Below, piece by piece: positions 24,307-32,665 of a stretch of 64,000 nt of DNA. The stretch's first letter is position 1. Each line of letters opens with the position of its first letter. Made by a program: the position numbers and the translations under genes. Under the pieces are notes generated by a model that was not told the DNA's origin, did not search any database, and saw only the letters and a program-made list of their open reading frames with translations. The stretch covers positions 1-64,000 of the forward strand of contig DAOUCP010000123.1 of NCBI GenBank assembly GCA_034432155.1, written 5' to 3'. The DNA comes from DAOUCP01 sp034432155 (GTDB lineage Bacteria > Chloroflexota > Anaerolineae > Epilineales > Epilineaceae).

Positions 24307-25566
24307 CTAGTCGCGACTGAGCGCGGTCTTGATAGAGCCGCTACTAAACCGACTGGCGAGCGGTGCGTATGCTTGCTGGATGCGCCCCTCGACGACCACG
24401 AGCTCCGGTTGGGGCAAGGTGAAAGCGCCCCGCAGTCCCCGACTGTCCCGGAACACGCCATAGCCAAGCTGGCGCAGAGGCTGGCGGCCGGCAGCGGATA
24501 CGTGGGCGGTGTAGGAGAGGTGGATCGAGGTCTGCCCCGCCAACGGCAGCACCCACTCCAGAACGTGCCGCCCAGCGTCGTAACCCGGATTGGCCGGGTC
24601 CGCTGAATCGGGAAGCGGCTGGATGGCCCGGTTCAGGAACTCGTGAACGCTGACCTCGCGCACGCGCAATCGTGTGCTCCAGGCTCGGTGCTCCTGCTGG
24701 GCAAGGATGGCCGGCCAGTCGCGGCTCGTGTAGGCGCGCCCTGGGTCGGCCACCGTGCGCAGTCCATCCACACCTTCGAGCGGCGACTCGTTGACGGTGA
24801 CGACCTCGATGCCCGTCCGCCGCAACGTGGATGCGGCATCTACAGCGGCGGCAAGCGTCTCCTCGGGAGGTGGTGCGGCTACCACCAGCGCGGTCTCGAA
24901 CAACGGCGATGTTGCGGCAGCGCTCAGGCCCTCCCTGCCCACGAGGAGCGTCTTGCGTGCCTCGTAGAGGGCTGCGTCGAGGGCTCGGCCGCCCGGATCA
25001 GAGCCCGGGGTGCCCGTCAGCCGTTCCAAGCAGTCCTGGAGCCGGCCCTGATCGTTGGTGAGACTGCAGAGCGGCTCGGCGTCGCCGTCGTACGCCACCA
25101 GGCCAACCGCCACGTCGGGGTTCCGAGCTAGTTCCAGGGCAGTCACCAGAGCGGCGATTCGCTCTGGCACGCTCTGACCGGGGTTGTCGTGAAGCCACAG
25201 GGTTTGGTCGAGAACGAGGACCAAGTGGTAGGCCTGCCGCTGCTCGGGGCAGCTAAAGGCGATGTGCGTGGCAACGTGAACCGCCCCGCCGACGGTCACC
25301 AGCCCCGGCTGGAGCCAGCCGGAGGTGCGGGCAGTGCACGCGCTGGTGAGCGGGGTGCCGGCTGCGGCTTGCTGATCGGTCGCCTCCAGCTCGGGGGCAA
25401 GCGCCACCACACCCGCCAGCATGGCCACCATAAGGACCAGCCGCCACCCTGGCTGGGTGCGACTCACGGCGTCCCTTAAGGAATCCACCGCCACCTTTCG
25501 CCGGCCCAATCGGCCGCCTGGGCGCGACCAGCGCCCAACACAACGACCTTCTCGGAGGAACACCAT
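24307..25566 (-). CDS. Secreted VWA-like protein with degenerate metal site
   Basis: A 419-residue protein with a basic N-terminus and a signal helix (VLMVAMLAGVVALAPELE, about residues 43-60). A von Willebrand A-like domain follows: HLVLVLDQTLWL at the MIDAS position, then PERIAALVTALELARNPDVAVGLVAYDG and RTGIEVVTVNESPL. The canonical D-x-S-x-S is D-Q-T-L-W, so normal Mg-dependent ligand binding is probably lost. The remaining part (about 280-380) is a beta-rich domain with HVLEWVLPLAGQTSIHLSY. It is probably an exported binding or scaffold protein. No partner is evident. Confidence 0.65.
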   Translation of the reverse strand: MVFLREGRCVGRWSRPGGRLGRRKVAVDSLRDAVSRTQPGWRLVLMVAMLAGVVALAPELEATDQQAAAGTPLTSACTARTSGWLQPGLVTVGGAVHVATHIAFSCPEQRQAYHLVLVLDQTLWLHDNPGQSVPERIAALVTALELARNPDVAVGLVAYDGDAEPLCSLTNDQGRLQDCLERLTGTPGSDPGGRALDAALYEARKTLLVGREGLSAAATSPLFETALVVAAPPPEETLAAAVDAASTLRRTGIEVVTVNESPLEGVDGLRTVADPGRAYTSRDWPAILAQQEHRAWSTRLRVREVSVHEFLNRAIQPLPDSADPANPGYDAGRHVLEWVLPLAGQTSIHLSYTAHVSAAGRQPLRQLGYGVFRDSRGLRGAFTLPQPELVVVEGRIQQAYAPLASRFSSGSIKTALSRD

Positions 25567-25709
25567 TGCGACACGCCGCGGCGTTCCGATGCCATGATTC
25601 TACGACATGCCCGCCAGCACGTCAAAGACCTCGCGTGGGACGGGCTTGCGTGGAACGAAGCGTGCTGGCCCGCGTGGGCACTGCAGCTACCCGGCGGGCC
25701 AGCAGCGAG

Positions 25710-25738
25710 GTGACAAAAACATTAAGATGGTGTATACT
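25710..25738 (+). promoter_or_regulatory. Sigma-A promoter of the beta-helix/cohesin gene
   Basis: GTGACA (-35, 5 of 6) and TATACT (-10, 5 of 6) are separated by exactly 17 bases, inside an unusually AT-rich patch. Transcription would start near 25745, only about 12 bases before the ATG and at the GGGAGGT ribosome site, so the mRNA leader is very short. Confidence 0.7.
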
Positions 25739-25757
25739 CCCCCCCGGGAGGTAGGCC

Positions 25758-28700
25758 ATGATCCGCTGTCTCGTGCGCCTCGTCAGTTCTGGCCTGATCG
25801 TCGCCCTCGTAGCGGGGCGTTCGGCAGGGGCTGGCGCACCGCTCGAGCAGCCATCGCCGGGCGGCCGCTACCGGGGAGTGGTGCGCATGTATGGGCGCTT
25901 GCCAGATGCCGGCACAGTCATCGTGGCCTACGCGGATGGGCGCGAGGTGGCGCGCGCTGCCGTGCAGCGGACGGTCGAGGCTGCCACGTACGAGCTCCTC
26001 GTGCCGGCCGACAACGCGGGTACGGTCGAGCTGGATGGCGCCAGGGAGGGCGAACCCCTGAGCTTCCGGGTTGGCGACGTGCCGGCCGACGAGCAGGCGT
26101 TCTTCCACACCGGCGAGGATCGGGTACTGGACCTGCATGTCACTCGAGTCGAGATCTGCGTGGCGGCTTTTGAGGATCTCGATCGCAGCGGCCGGGTTGA
26201 TCCGGGCGAACCGTGGCTGGCCGGAGTGACAATCAACGTAGCCCAGTTCTTCGTGGTGCGAACCTACACCACCACCGGCCAGGGCGAGCCCAGCTGTGCA
26301 CTGCACGAGGCGCACCCCACCGTCGTGCGAGCGGTGGATTGGCCCTCCGGCTACGAGCCGCCAACCGGCCAGGGGCAGCCGGCAGTGACCATCGATCCTG
26401 CCGAAGGCAGTCATCGGGTCCTGTTCGGTTTCGTTCGCCTGACGTCGGCCGTCGACACGCCAACGCCTCTGCCGTCGCTCACGCCGGCCACGTCCGCGAC
26501 TCCGACCGCGAGCGCGACGCCAACTCCGGCAGCCGAGCTGAGCGTTGATTCGTTCGAGGACCCGGGTGAGCCAGGGGATGCGCACCTGACGCTTCGGGAG
26601 GCGATCCGACTGGTGGTGGGGGATCTGTGGCTCGAGGATCTGTCGGCGGCCGAGCTGCGACGTGTGGTGGGTGCCCCCGGCGCCGACTCACGGGACCGCA
26701 TCGTCTTCGATGCGGCCGTCTTCCCCGCCGACCAGGCCGTGACCATCGAAATCCAGCCGCCCATCAGCTCGCGGATGGCGCTGCTGGGCGGATTCCTGCC
26801 GGCCACGTTGCACCAGGAAAGGCCGAACAGCAGCCTGCCCGCTCTCTCCACGGGCGGTGACACCATCGACGGCAGCGGCAACCGGGTCATCCTCTCGGCA
26901 GGACAGAGTCTGGAGCTCTTCGACGGCCTGGTGATTACCTCCGACGACAACTCGTTGCGGGGCCTGGAGCTCCGCAACTTCGATACCGCGATCCTGGTGA
27001 GCGGTGGCGCCCGGCACAATACGCTGGGCGGGCGTGGGCCGGAAGAAGGCCTGACGATCGTGAACAACATCGTTGGCGTAGAGCTCGTCGGCCCTGGAGT
27101 CCGCGAGAACCGGCTCATTGGCTCGCGGATTGGAGTCGAGCGCAGTGGACATGCGGGACCAGGCAATGCGACTTACGGTGTCCGCATCGCGGATGGCGCG
27201 AGTGCCAATGCCGTGGGTGAGCCTGGCGCCGGGAACCTGATCTCCGGCAACTACGTCGGCGGCGTGGCTGTGTTGGGCAGTGGCAGCAACGCCAATACCA
27301 TCGTGGGGAACTTGATCGGCACCGATGCGTCAGGCCGACAGGCGCTCGGTAACGGGATCGGTGTGGTGGTCGGCAACGGTGCCCAAGGGACACGCATTGG
27401 CGGCAGTCGGCCGAACGACGGCAACGTGATCAGCGGCAACATCGCAGACGGCATCTGGGTGCAATCGCCGGGCACATCGGGCACGCAGCTCCAGGGCAAC
27501 GCCATCGGCGCCGGCCTGCAGTGGCGCTGGGCAGTGCCCAACGGCGGGTGCGGAGTTCTCATTAGCGACGGGGCCAGCGGCACCATCATTGGCGGTAGCG
27601 ATGTCGCCCAAGGCAATCGGATCGCCTTCAATGACGACTGCGGGGTCCGCATTCGGGGACGCAACACCTCCGGCCACTCCGTATTGGGCAACAGCATTAC
27701 CGGCAACCGTGGCCCCGGCATCGATCTTGCCGGCGGCGGCAACGGCGGCATTGCGGGTCCGCGGCTGCAGCGCCTGGCCCCGGGCACCGTGGAAGGCTTG
27801 ACGCTCGCCGGTGCCCTGGTTCAGGTCTACTCCGACAGCGACGACGAAGGCGCAGTGTTGGAGGGGGTTGCCCAAGCCGACAGCCGTGGCCGCTTCCGGC
27901 TGGACCTCGTGGCGCCGCCCCAGTGGCCAGTGCTCACGGGCACGACGACCGACGGCACGGGCAGTACGAGTCCGTTTGCGCGCGAGATTGCTCCGCCGAC
28001 CGAGACTTCGCCTGCGCCGACAGCCACAGGCGCACCCGAGGACGCCACGCCAGCCACCGCAACACCGTCCGGCACCCCGCTGGCGACGGAGCCCACGACT
28101 CCCGTTGGCACGGCGCCGACCACAGCGCTGAGCCCTCTCACTGTCACGCCCGTTCCGACGGGCAATGGCACGCCTGGGTCCACGGCCACCGCCGAGCCTA
28201 CCGCAGGATCGCCGGCAACGCCGCACACCAGCATCTACTTGCCGGTCGTTTACCGCGATGCACTGCTCTTCTCAACGCTCACCATCCGGCCGACCGACGT
28301 GCTGACTAGCGTCGGATCCGAGATTGGCCTCGAGATCCACGTCGATCAGGTGTCCGACCTGGCGATGGCGTACTTTGAGCTCGCCTACCCAGCAGCGTTC
28401 CTGACGGTGCTCGATGGTGACCCTTTGCTGCCCGAGATTCAGATCGATGTGGGCTCCTTTCCGGATCCGGTGCGCATCGTGGTGGTGGACAACCGCGTGG
28501 ACCAGACCGAGGGCCGCATCTACTACGGCTTCGCAGTGCAGGGCGGCCAGCCCGTCAGTGGCTCGGGGGTGATGGCCCGGATCCGCATGTCGGCAGTGGC
28601 CATTGGGCAAGGCGAAGTCGCCTGGCTGGAGGCACGGCTGGTCGGCAGTGGCGGCAGGCGCCTGCCGCTGTCGACCACTGGGGCGCGGATCCTCGTTCTC

Positions 28701-29657
28701 GAAGCGACGGCGACGGTGCCGTTGCCGACCGCGACAACAGCGCCCGGGCAAACGCCCGGCACGCAGCCGCCGACCGCCGTGCCGACCGAGACCGCGGGAC
28801 AGCCGCCGACTGCCGTGCCGACCGGGACCCCGGAGCTGCCGCCAACCGCGGGTCCGACGAGTAGCCGGACGCCACCGCCGACGCTCACTGCCACGGCCAC
28901 CGAACCCACCCCGCCCGGTCCGAGCGCCACGGCGACGCCACTGCCGACGCTCACTGCCACGGCCACCGAACCCACCGCACCCGGCCCGAGCGCCACGGCG
29001 ACGCCACTGCCGACGCTCACCGCCGTGCCAACCGAGCCCACCGCACCCGGCCCGAGCGCCACAGTGACGCCACTGGCGGCGACAGCGACTCACACCGCAT
29101 CGCCGACCACGAGCGCGCCACCCCCTGGCCCCACGGCGTCGGCGACGCCGGTCGATTGGTGCAGTCGCCCCCTGGTGAGTGGCGACTTCGAGCAGGGCTT
29201 TGGCTGGCGGCTCCGCGGCGCGCGACCGCCGCGCTTCGTCGCTACCCCGGTGCACGGCGGGGAGCGGAGCGTGCTCCTCGGCATCTTGCCGGGCGAGCCC
29301 AACGAGCTGAACTACTCCACCCTATGGCAGTCCCTCGAGGTGCCGCTCGCGGCTCGCAGCATGGCGGTGAATGCCTGGACGTTCCAGGCTGCCGAACCGG
29401 GTGGGGGGCCAGACCGCCAACTGTTGCTGGTCTACGACGTGGACCCCGACGACAACGTGGACTTCCAGCGTGCACCCATTGCCCGCGTGGTGAGCGAGCG
29501 CAGCGATGTGCGTGCCTGGCAGCGCCGAGCCTTGACGTTCGACGTCACCGCCTACCGGGGCAGGACGCTCTGGCTGTATGCGACGGTCCTGAACGACGGA
29601 CGCGGGGGGCGAGCCTGGATGGTTCTGGATGACCTGGAGGTAGTCATCTGCCCCTAG
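25758..29657 (+). CDS. Large secreted parallel beta-helix protein with cohesin-like and C-terminal binding domains
   Basis: A 1299-residue exported protein. After a signal peptide come an SdrD-B-like domain (CVAAFEDLDRSGRVDPGEPW, residues ~135-155) and a Thr/Pro linker. A CSLREA-like entry LTLREAIRLV (~277) leads into a right-handed parallel beta-helix (residues ~330-690) rich in GNxIGTD and NGNVISGN-type turns. After another linker ending SIYLPVVYRD comes a cohesin-like domain (residues ~835-980, LTIRPTDVLTSVGSEIGLEI). A Thr/Pro repeat linker and a jelly-roll-like domain (DWCSRPLVSGDFEQGFGW to the end) close it. It is likely a cell-surface adhesin or polysaccharide-binding scaffold. A promoter lies just upstream. 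Confidence 0.75.
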   Translation: MIRCLVRLVSSGLIVALVAGRSAGAGAPLEQPSPGGRYRGVVRMYGRLPDAGTVIVAYADGREVARAAVQRTVEAATYELLVPADNAGTVELDGAREGEPLSFRVGDVPADEQAFFHTGEDRVLDLHVTRVEICVAAFEDLDRSGRVDPGEPWLAGVTINVAQFFVVRTYTTTGQGEPSCALHEAHPTVVRAVDWPSGYEPPTGQGQPAVTIDPAEGSHRVLFGFVRLTSAVDTPTPLPSLTPATSATPTASATPTPAAELSVDSFEDPGEPGDAHLTLREAIRLVVGDLWLEDLSAAELRRVVGAPGADSRDRIVFDAAVFPADQAVTIEIQPPISSRMALLGGFLPATLHQERPNSSLPALSTGGDTIDGSGNRVILSAGQSLELFDGLVITSDDNSLRGLELRNFDTAILVSGGARHNTLGGRGPEEGLTIVNNIVGVELVGPGVRENRLIGSRIGVERSGHAGPGNATYGVRIADGASANAVGEPGAGNLISGNYVGGVAVLGSGSNANTIVGNLIGTDASGRQALGNGIGVVVGNGAQGTRIGGSRPNDGNVISGNIADGIWVQSPGTSGTQLQGNAIGAGLQWRWAVPNGGCGVLISDGASGTIIGGSDVAQGNRIAFNDDCGVRIRGRNTSGHSVLGNSITGNRGPGIDLAGGGNGGIAGPRLQRLAPGTVEGLTLAGALVQVYSDSDDEGAVLEGVAQADSRGRFRLDLVAPPQWPVLTGTTTDGTGSTSPFAREIAPPTETSPAPTATGAPEDATPATATPSGTPLATEPTTPVGTAPTTALSPLTVTPVPTGNGTPGSTATAEPTAGSPATPHTSIYLPVVYRDALLFSTLTIRPTDVLTSVGSEIGLEIHVDQVSDLAMAYFELAYPAAFLTVLDGDPLLPEIQIDVGSFPDPVRIVVVDNRVDQTEGRIYYGFAVQGGQPVSGSGVMARIRMSAVAIGQGEVAWLEARLVGSGGRRLPLSTTGARILVLEATATVPLPTATTAPGQTPGTQPPTAVPTETAGQPPTAVPTGTPELPPTAGPTSSRTPPPTLTATATEPTPPGPSATATPLPTLTATATEPTAPGPSATATPLPTLTAVPTEPTAPGPSATVTPLAATATHTASPTTSAPPPGPTASATPVDWCSRPLVSGDFEQGFGWRLRGARPPRFVATPVHGGERSVLLGILPGEPNELNYSTLWQSLEVPLAARSMAVNAWTFQAAEPGGGPDRQLLLVYDVDPDDNVDFQRAPIARVVSERSDVRAWQRRALTFDVTAYRGRTLWLYATVLNDGRGGRAWMVLDDLEVVICP
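28875..29072 (+). repeat. 66-bp linker repeats (3 copies)
   Basis: Three 66-bp units encode the 22-residue linker block LPTLTATATEPTAPGPSATA-TP. The first two copies are nearly identical; the third has drifted (TAVPTEP, TVTP). They sit between the cohesin-like and C-terminal domains. Confidence 0.85.
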
Positions 29658-29738
29658 CCGTGGCAGCTGCGCGTGAGTGTGGGGATGGGCCGGTGGCGGC
29701 GGGTCATCCAGACGAGGAGCTGGCGGAGGAGGTCCGGC

Positions 29739-32453
29739 ATGATCGATGAGGCGACCGCGAATGGGAACCGGCGGCGGGGCGCTTGCTCGCGGCCGTGGGT
29801 GCTGCCCCTGCTCGTGGCTGGGGTCTGGCTGGTCGTTGCCGGATCGAGCCTCCTGACGCTGAAGACCATGCTGGCGGGGGGGCTGGCGCTCGCCCGGGGA
29901 CGGCCGCCTGTGCCGGCGACGATGCTGGGGCGTCTCAGCCGGGGTCACGAGGCAGGGGTGGTGGTGACAGCCGAGCCTGCCATCTTGGTCGCCGACGGCG
30001 AGTCGACGGCCAGCCTGAAGGCGGTGGTTCGCGATGCGGCGGGCCAACCGGCTCCTGACGGTACCCTGGTGGGGTGGTCAACGACGCTTGGCCGCTTGCG
30101 GGAGCCGAGCGCGGTGGGCGAAGCGGAGGTCGACGCCACGGTGGTGACAGGAACCTGGCAGACGTATCACGACGACCGGTTTGGCCCAGCCAGCGGTGGA
30201 GGCTACCTGTGGAGCGACGATGCCGGCGCGAGCCTCGTGTGGTCGTTCACCGCCTCGGCGGTTCTGGTGCGCTATGGCCAAGCGCCGGGACGTCCGGCGA
30301 CGTTCACGGTGCAGATTGATGCCGGTGCGCCGGTCTCGCTGACCACGACGGCGCCCGTCACAGCTTGGCATCACGCCGTCGTGGGAAGGGACCTGGCGGC
30401 CGCCCGCCACGTCATGACGGTCGCCGTTGCTTCGGGACCGATCGCGATTGACGGCTTCGTCGCCGCCTGCGCTGCCGTCGGCGGCGTGGCGACGAACGTC
30501 CTTTCCGCGGGCACGGACTTGGGTGCGGCCAAGGTGACGGCGACCGCCTACCTGTCAGAGACCGTTGCGCGCGGCTCGACCGAGGTCACCTTCACTGCCG
30601 GCCCGCCGGCGGCGGTGCAGTTGGACAGCGCGGCCGCCTACCTGCCGATCGGGGGTGCGACCGCCACGCTGCAGGCTCGCGTGCTGGATGCTTGGAAGCG
30701 ACCTGTGCCAGACGGCACCGCAGTGCGGTTCGCGACCACCTTGGGCTCGATCGCTCCCGAGCAAGCGCCGACCGTCGACGGCCAGGCCACGGCGGTGCTT
30801 CGGAGCGGCACTGAGGTCGGGATTGCGGTGGTCCAAGCGACAGCCGATGGCGTCCGTGGCGCTCGCGAAGTCGCATTTGTGGCTGGTCCGCCGGCCAGGC
30901 TGACGCTGGAGGTGACACCGGGCAGCATCCCGGCAAACAGCGTGGCCAATGCCGATCTCACGGCGTACGTTGCCGACGGCTGGGGCAATCCGGTCGTCGA
31001 TGGCACGTCCGTGCGCTTCGACGCCACCTTGGGCAGCATTGCCCCGCACGAAGCATCGACTCGGGCGGGGCTGGCGTCGAGTCGGCTGACGGCGGGTGCG
31101 GTCGCGGGTTCGTCGAGGGTGACGGCCATCGCCGGTTCAGCGGTGGACGTCATCGAGGTCACACTCACGGCCCTGGACGCTTGGGTGCACAAGGAGGTCG
31201 AGCCCCAGACAGCAGTTGTCCCAGGTGAGACGGTCAGCTACACCGTTTCCTTTGGCAACGTGGCCAAGGGCACCATCTACGGGCTGGTAATCGAGGAGCC
31301 CCTGCCCGAAGGGCTCCTGTGGCCGCGCATTACGGCCGACGGTCCGGCATTGAACGCTCTGCCGGACCGGCCAGCGCTGGCCTGGCAGGTGCCGCGGCTG
31401 CGATCCGGAGAGAGCGGCGTCATTACGGTCGCCGTGCGGGTTGATCCGCGGCGGCGCTGGGGCAATCGTACCGTCATCACCAACTCGGTTCGCGTAGACA
31501 GCCCCACGGCCGCCGAGCTGACGGCGGCCAACAATCTCGCGGGCGCGGCCATCGTGGTGGTACCGGGGGCCGCGTACACCGTTACCGTCGAAGCTCCCGA
31601 CCGGCTGGTCGTTGGCGGCGAGTCAGGCCCAGTGGTGGCCACCGTAACGGACCGCTTCGGCAATCCGGCTCGTGACGACACGGTCGTCCGCTTCAGCACG
31701 GATCTGGGCGCGGTCTCGCCCAGCGAGGCCGTGACGACGCGGGGGTTGGCTACAACGACGTTTACCACCGACACCCGGGCCGGTGTTGCCCGCGTGCGCG
31801 CCATTACCGCCGAGGGCCGCGGTGGCTCGGACGTCATCCGTTTGTTGCCGCTGGACGTGGCGAGCCTGGCGGTAGATGTCAGCCCCGGCCGGCTGGTGGT
31901 GGGTGGGGCAACGATGCCCATCACCGTCACCGCCGCCGATCGCTTTGCGAATGCGGTGAGCGGCGTAAACGTGGCTCTGGCCATCGATCGTGGCACCATC
32001 GAGCCGGGCTTCGGGCGCACCGGAGCGCGTGGCTTCGTTACCAACACCTTGACCTCGCCGACACAGACGGGGCCGGCCAACGTGGTGGCCGTGGCAGGGG
32101 ATCTGCGGGCCGAAGGAAACGTGCTCTTCGTGCCCGGGGATGTCCACGAAGTGCGGCTGGAGCCGCGCGCGCGGAGGGTTGCCCTCGGCCGCTTGGTCGC
32201 TGTCGAGGCAATCGTCCAGGACCGCTTTGCCAACCCGATCGCGGCATCGCGGGTATTCTTCGCCACTAGCAACGGCTCCGTAGAGCCTGCCATGGCGCTT
32301 ACCGCAGCCGATGGCCGCGCCGTGGGCGTACTTCGGCCGGTCCGGACCGGAGCAGCCGTGGTGACCGCTCTAGCGGCCGGGATCATGGGCAGTGCGCGGG
32401 TGGATGTGACGCCGGCCCTGGTGCACCTCCCCTTCGTCAGTCGGCCGCGGTAG
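29739..32453 (+). CDS. Surface protein with Big-1 Ig repeats and a DUF11 domain
   Basis: A 904-residue protein. A basic N-terminus and one membrane helix (PLLVAGVWLVVAGSSLLTL, about residues 21-40) anchor or export it. Then come about six bacterial Ig-like (Big-1, invasin-type) repeats, recognised by VRDAAGQPAPDGT, VLDAWKRPVPDGTAVRF, VADGWGNPVVDGTSVRF, VTDRFGNPARDDTVVRF and VQDRFANPIAASRVFF. A DUF11 domain (VVPGETVSYTVSFGNVAKG) sits between repeats 3 and 4. The first repeat holds an extra segment of about 90 residues. It ends VHLPFVSRPR, a Leu-Pro tail. The start at 29739 has a GGAGGAGG site. It follows the beta-helix gene by 81 bases and may share its transcript. Confidence 0.8.
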   Translation: MIDEATANGNRRRGACSRPWVLPLLVAGVWLVVAGSSLLTLKTMLAGGLALARGRPPVPATMLGRLSRGHEAGVVVTAEPAILVADGESTASLKAVVRDAAGQPAPDGTLVGWSTTLGRLREPSAVGEAEVDATVVTGTWQTYHDDRFGPASGGGYLWSDDAGASLVWSFTASAVLVRYGQAPGRPATFTVQIDAGAPVSLTTTAPVTAWHHAVVGRDLAAARHVMTVAVASGPIAIDGFVAACAAVGGVATNVLSAGTDLGAAKVTATAYLSETVARGSTEVTFTAGPPAAVQLDSAAAYLPIGGATATLQARVLDAWKRPVPDGTAVRFATTLGSIAPEQAPTVDGQATAVLRSGTEVGIAVVQATADGVRGAREVAFVAGPPARLTLEVTPGSIPANSVANADLTAYVADGWGNPVVDGTSVRFDATLGSIAPHEASTRAGLASSRLTAGAVAGSSRVTAIAGSAVDVIEVTLTALDAWVHKEVEPQTAVVPGETVSYTVSFGNVAKGTIYGLVIEEPLPEGLLWPRITADGPALNALPDRPALAWQVPRLRSGESGVITVAVRVDPRRRWGNRTVITNSVRVDSPTAAELTAANNLAGAAIVVVPGAAYTVTVEAPDRLVVGGESGPVVATVTDRFGNPARDDTVVRFSTDLGAVSPSEAVTTRGLATTTFTTDTRAGVARVRAITAEGRGGSDVIRLLPLDVASLAVDVSPGRLVVGGATMPITVTAADRFANAVSGVNVALAIDRGTIEPGFGRTGARGFVTNTLTSPTQTGPANVVAVAGDLRAEGNVLFVPGDVHEVRLEPRARRVALGRLVAVEAIVQDRFANPIAASRVFFATSNGSVEPAMALTAADGRAVGVLRPVRTGAAVVTALAAGIMGSARVDVTPALVHLPFVSRPR

Positions 32454-32472
32454 AGCCGGACTCGAAACGTCC

Positions 32473-32560
32473 GCCGTCTCCACACCGGTCGATCGATGGG
32501 CCTGAATCTCGCTCCGGACTGCCCTCTCTAACGGCCGTCTCCAGACCGGTCGATCGACGG
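32473..32560 (+). repeat. Direct repeat pair in an intergenic gap
   Basis: Two copies of a 27-base sequence (GCCGTCTCCACACCGGTCGA... at 32473 and GCCGTCTCCAGACCGGTCGA... at 32534) differ at two positions and are spaced 61 bases apart. Each contains CGGTCGATCG, which is almost palindromic. They could be operator sites for the downstream gene. Confidence 0.6.
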
Positions 32561-32610
32561 CCCATCGTCTCCGTGCGGTGCGGTCAGGCCGTGCCTCGCG
32601 TCGTGTGCCG

Positions 32611-32619
32611 TGATACACT
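32611..32619 (+). promoter_or_regulatory. Extended -10 element before the G-D-D-x-Y repeat gene
   Basis: TGATACACT is an extended -10 box (TGn plus TACACT), 47 bases before the ATG at 32666. The direct repeat pair lies 51 bases upstream of it. Confidence 0.4.
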
Positions 32620-32665
32620 GTGAGCGCAACGGCGATTCGGACCATCGACAGGAGGAGGCAGCCCC

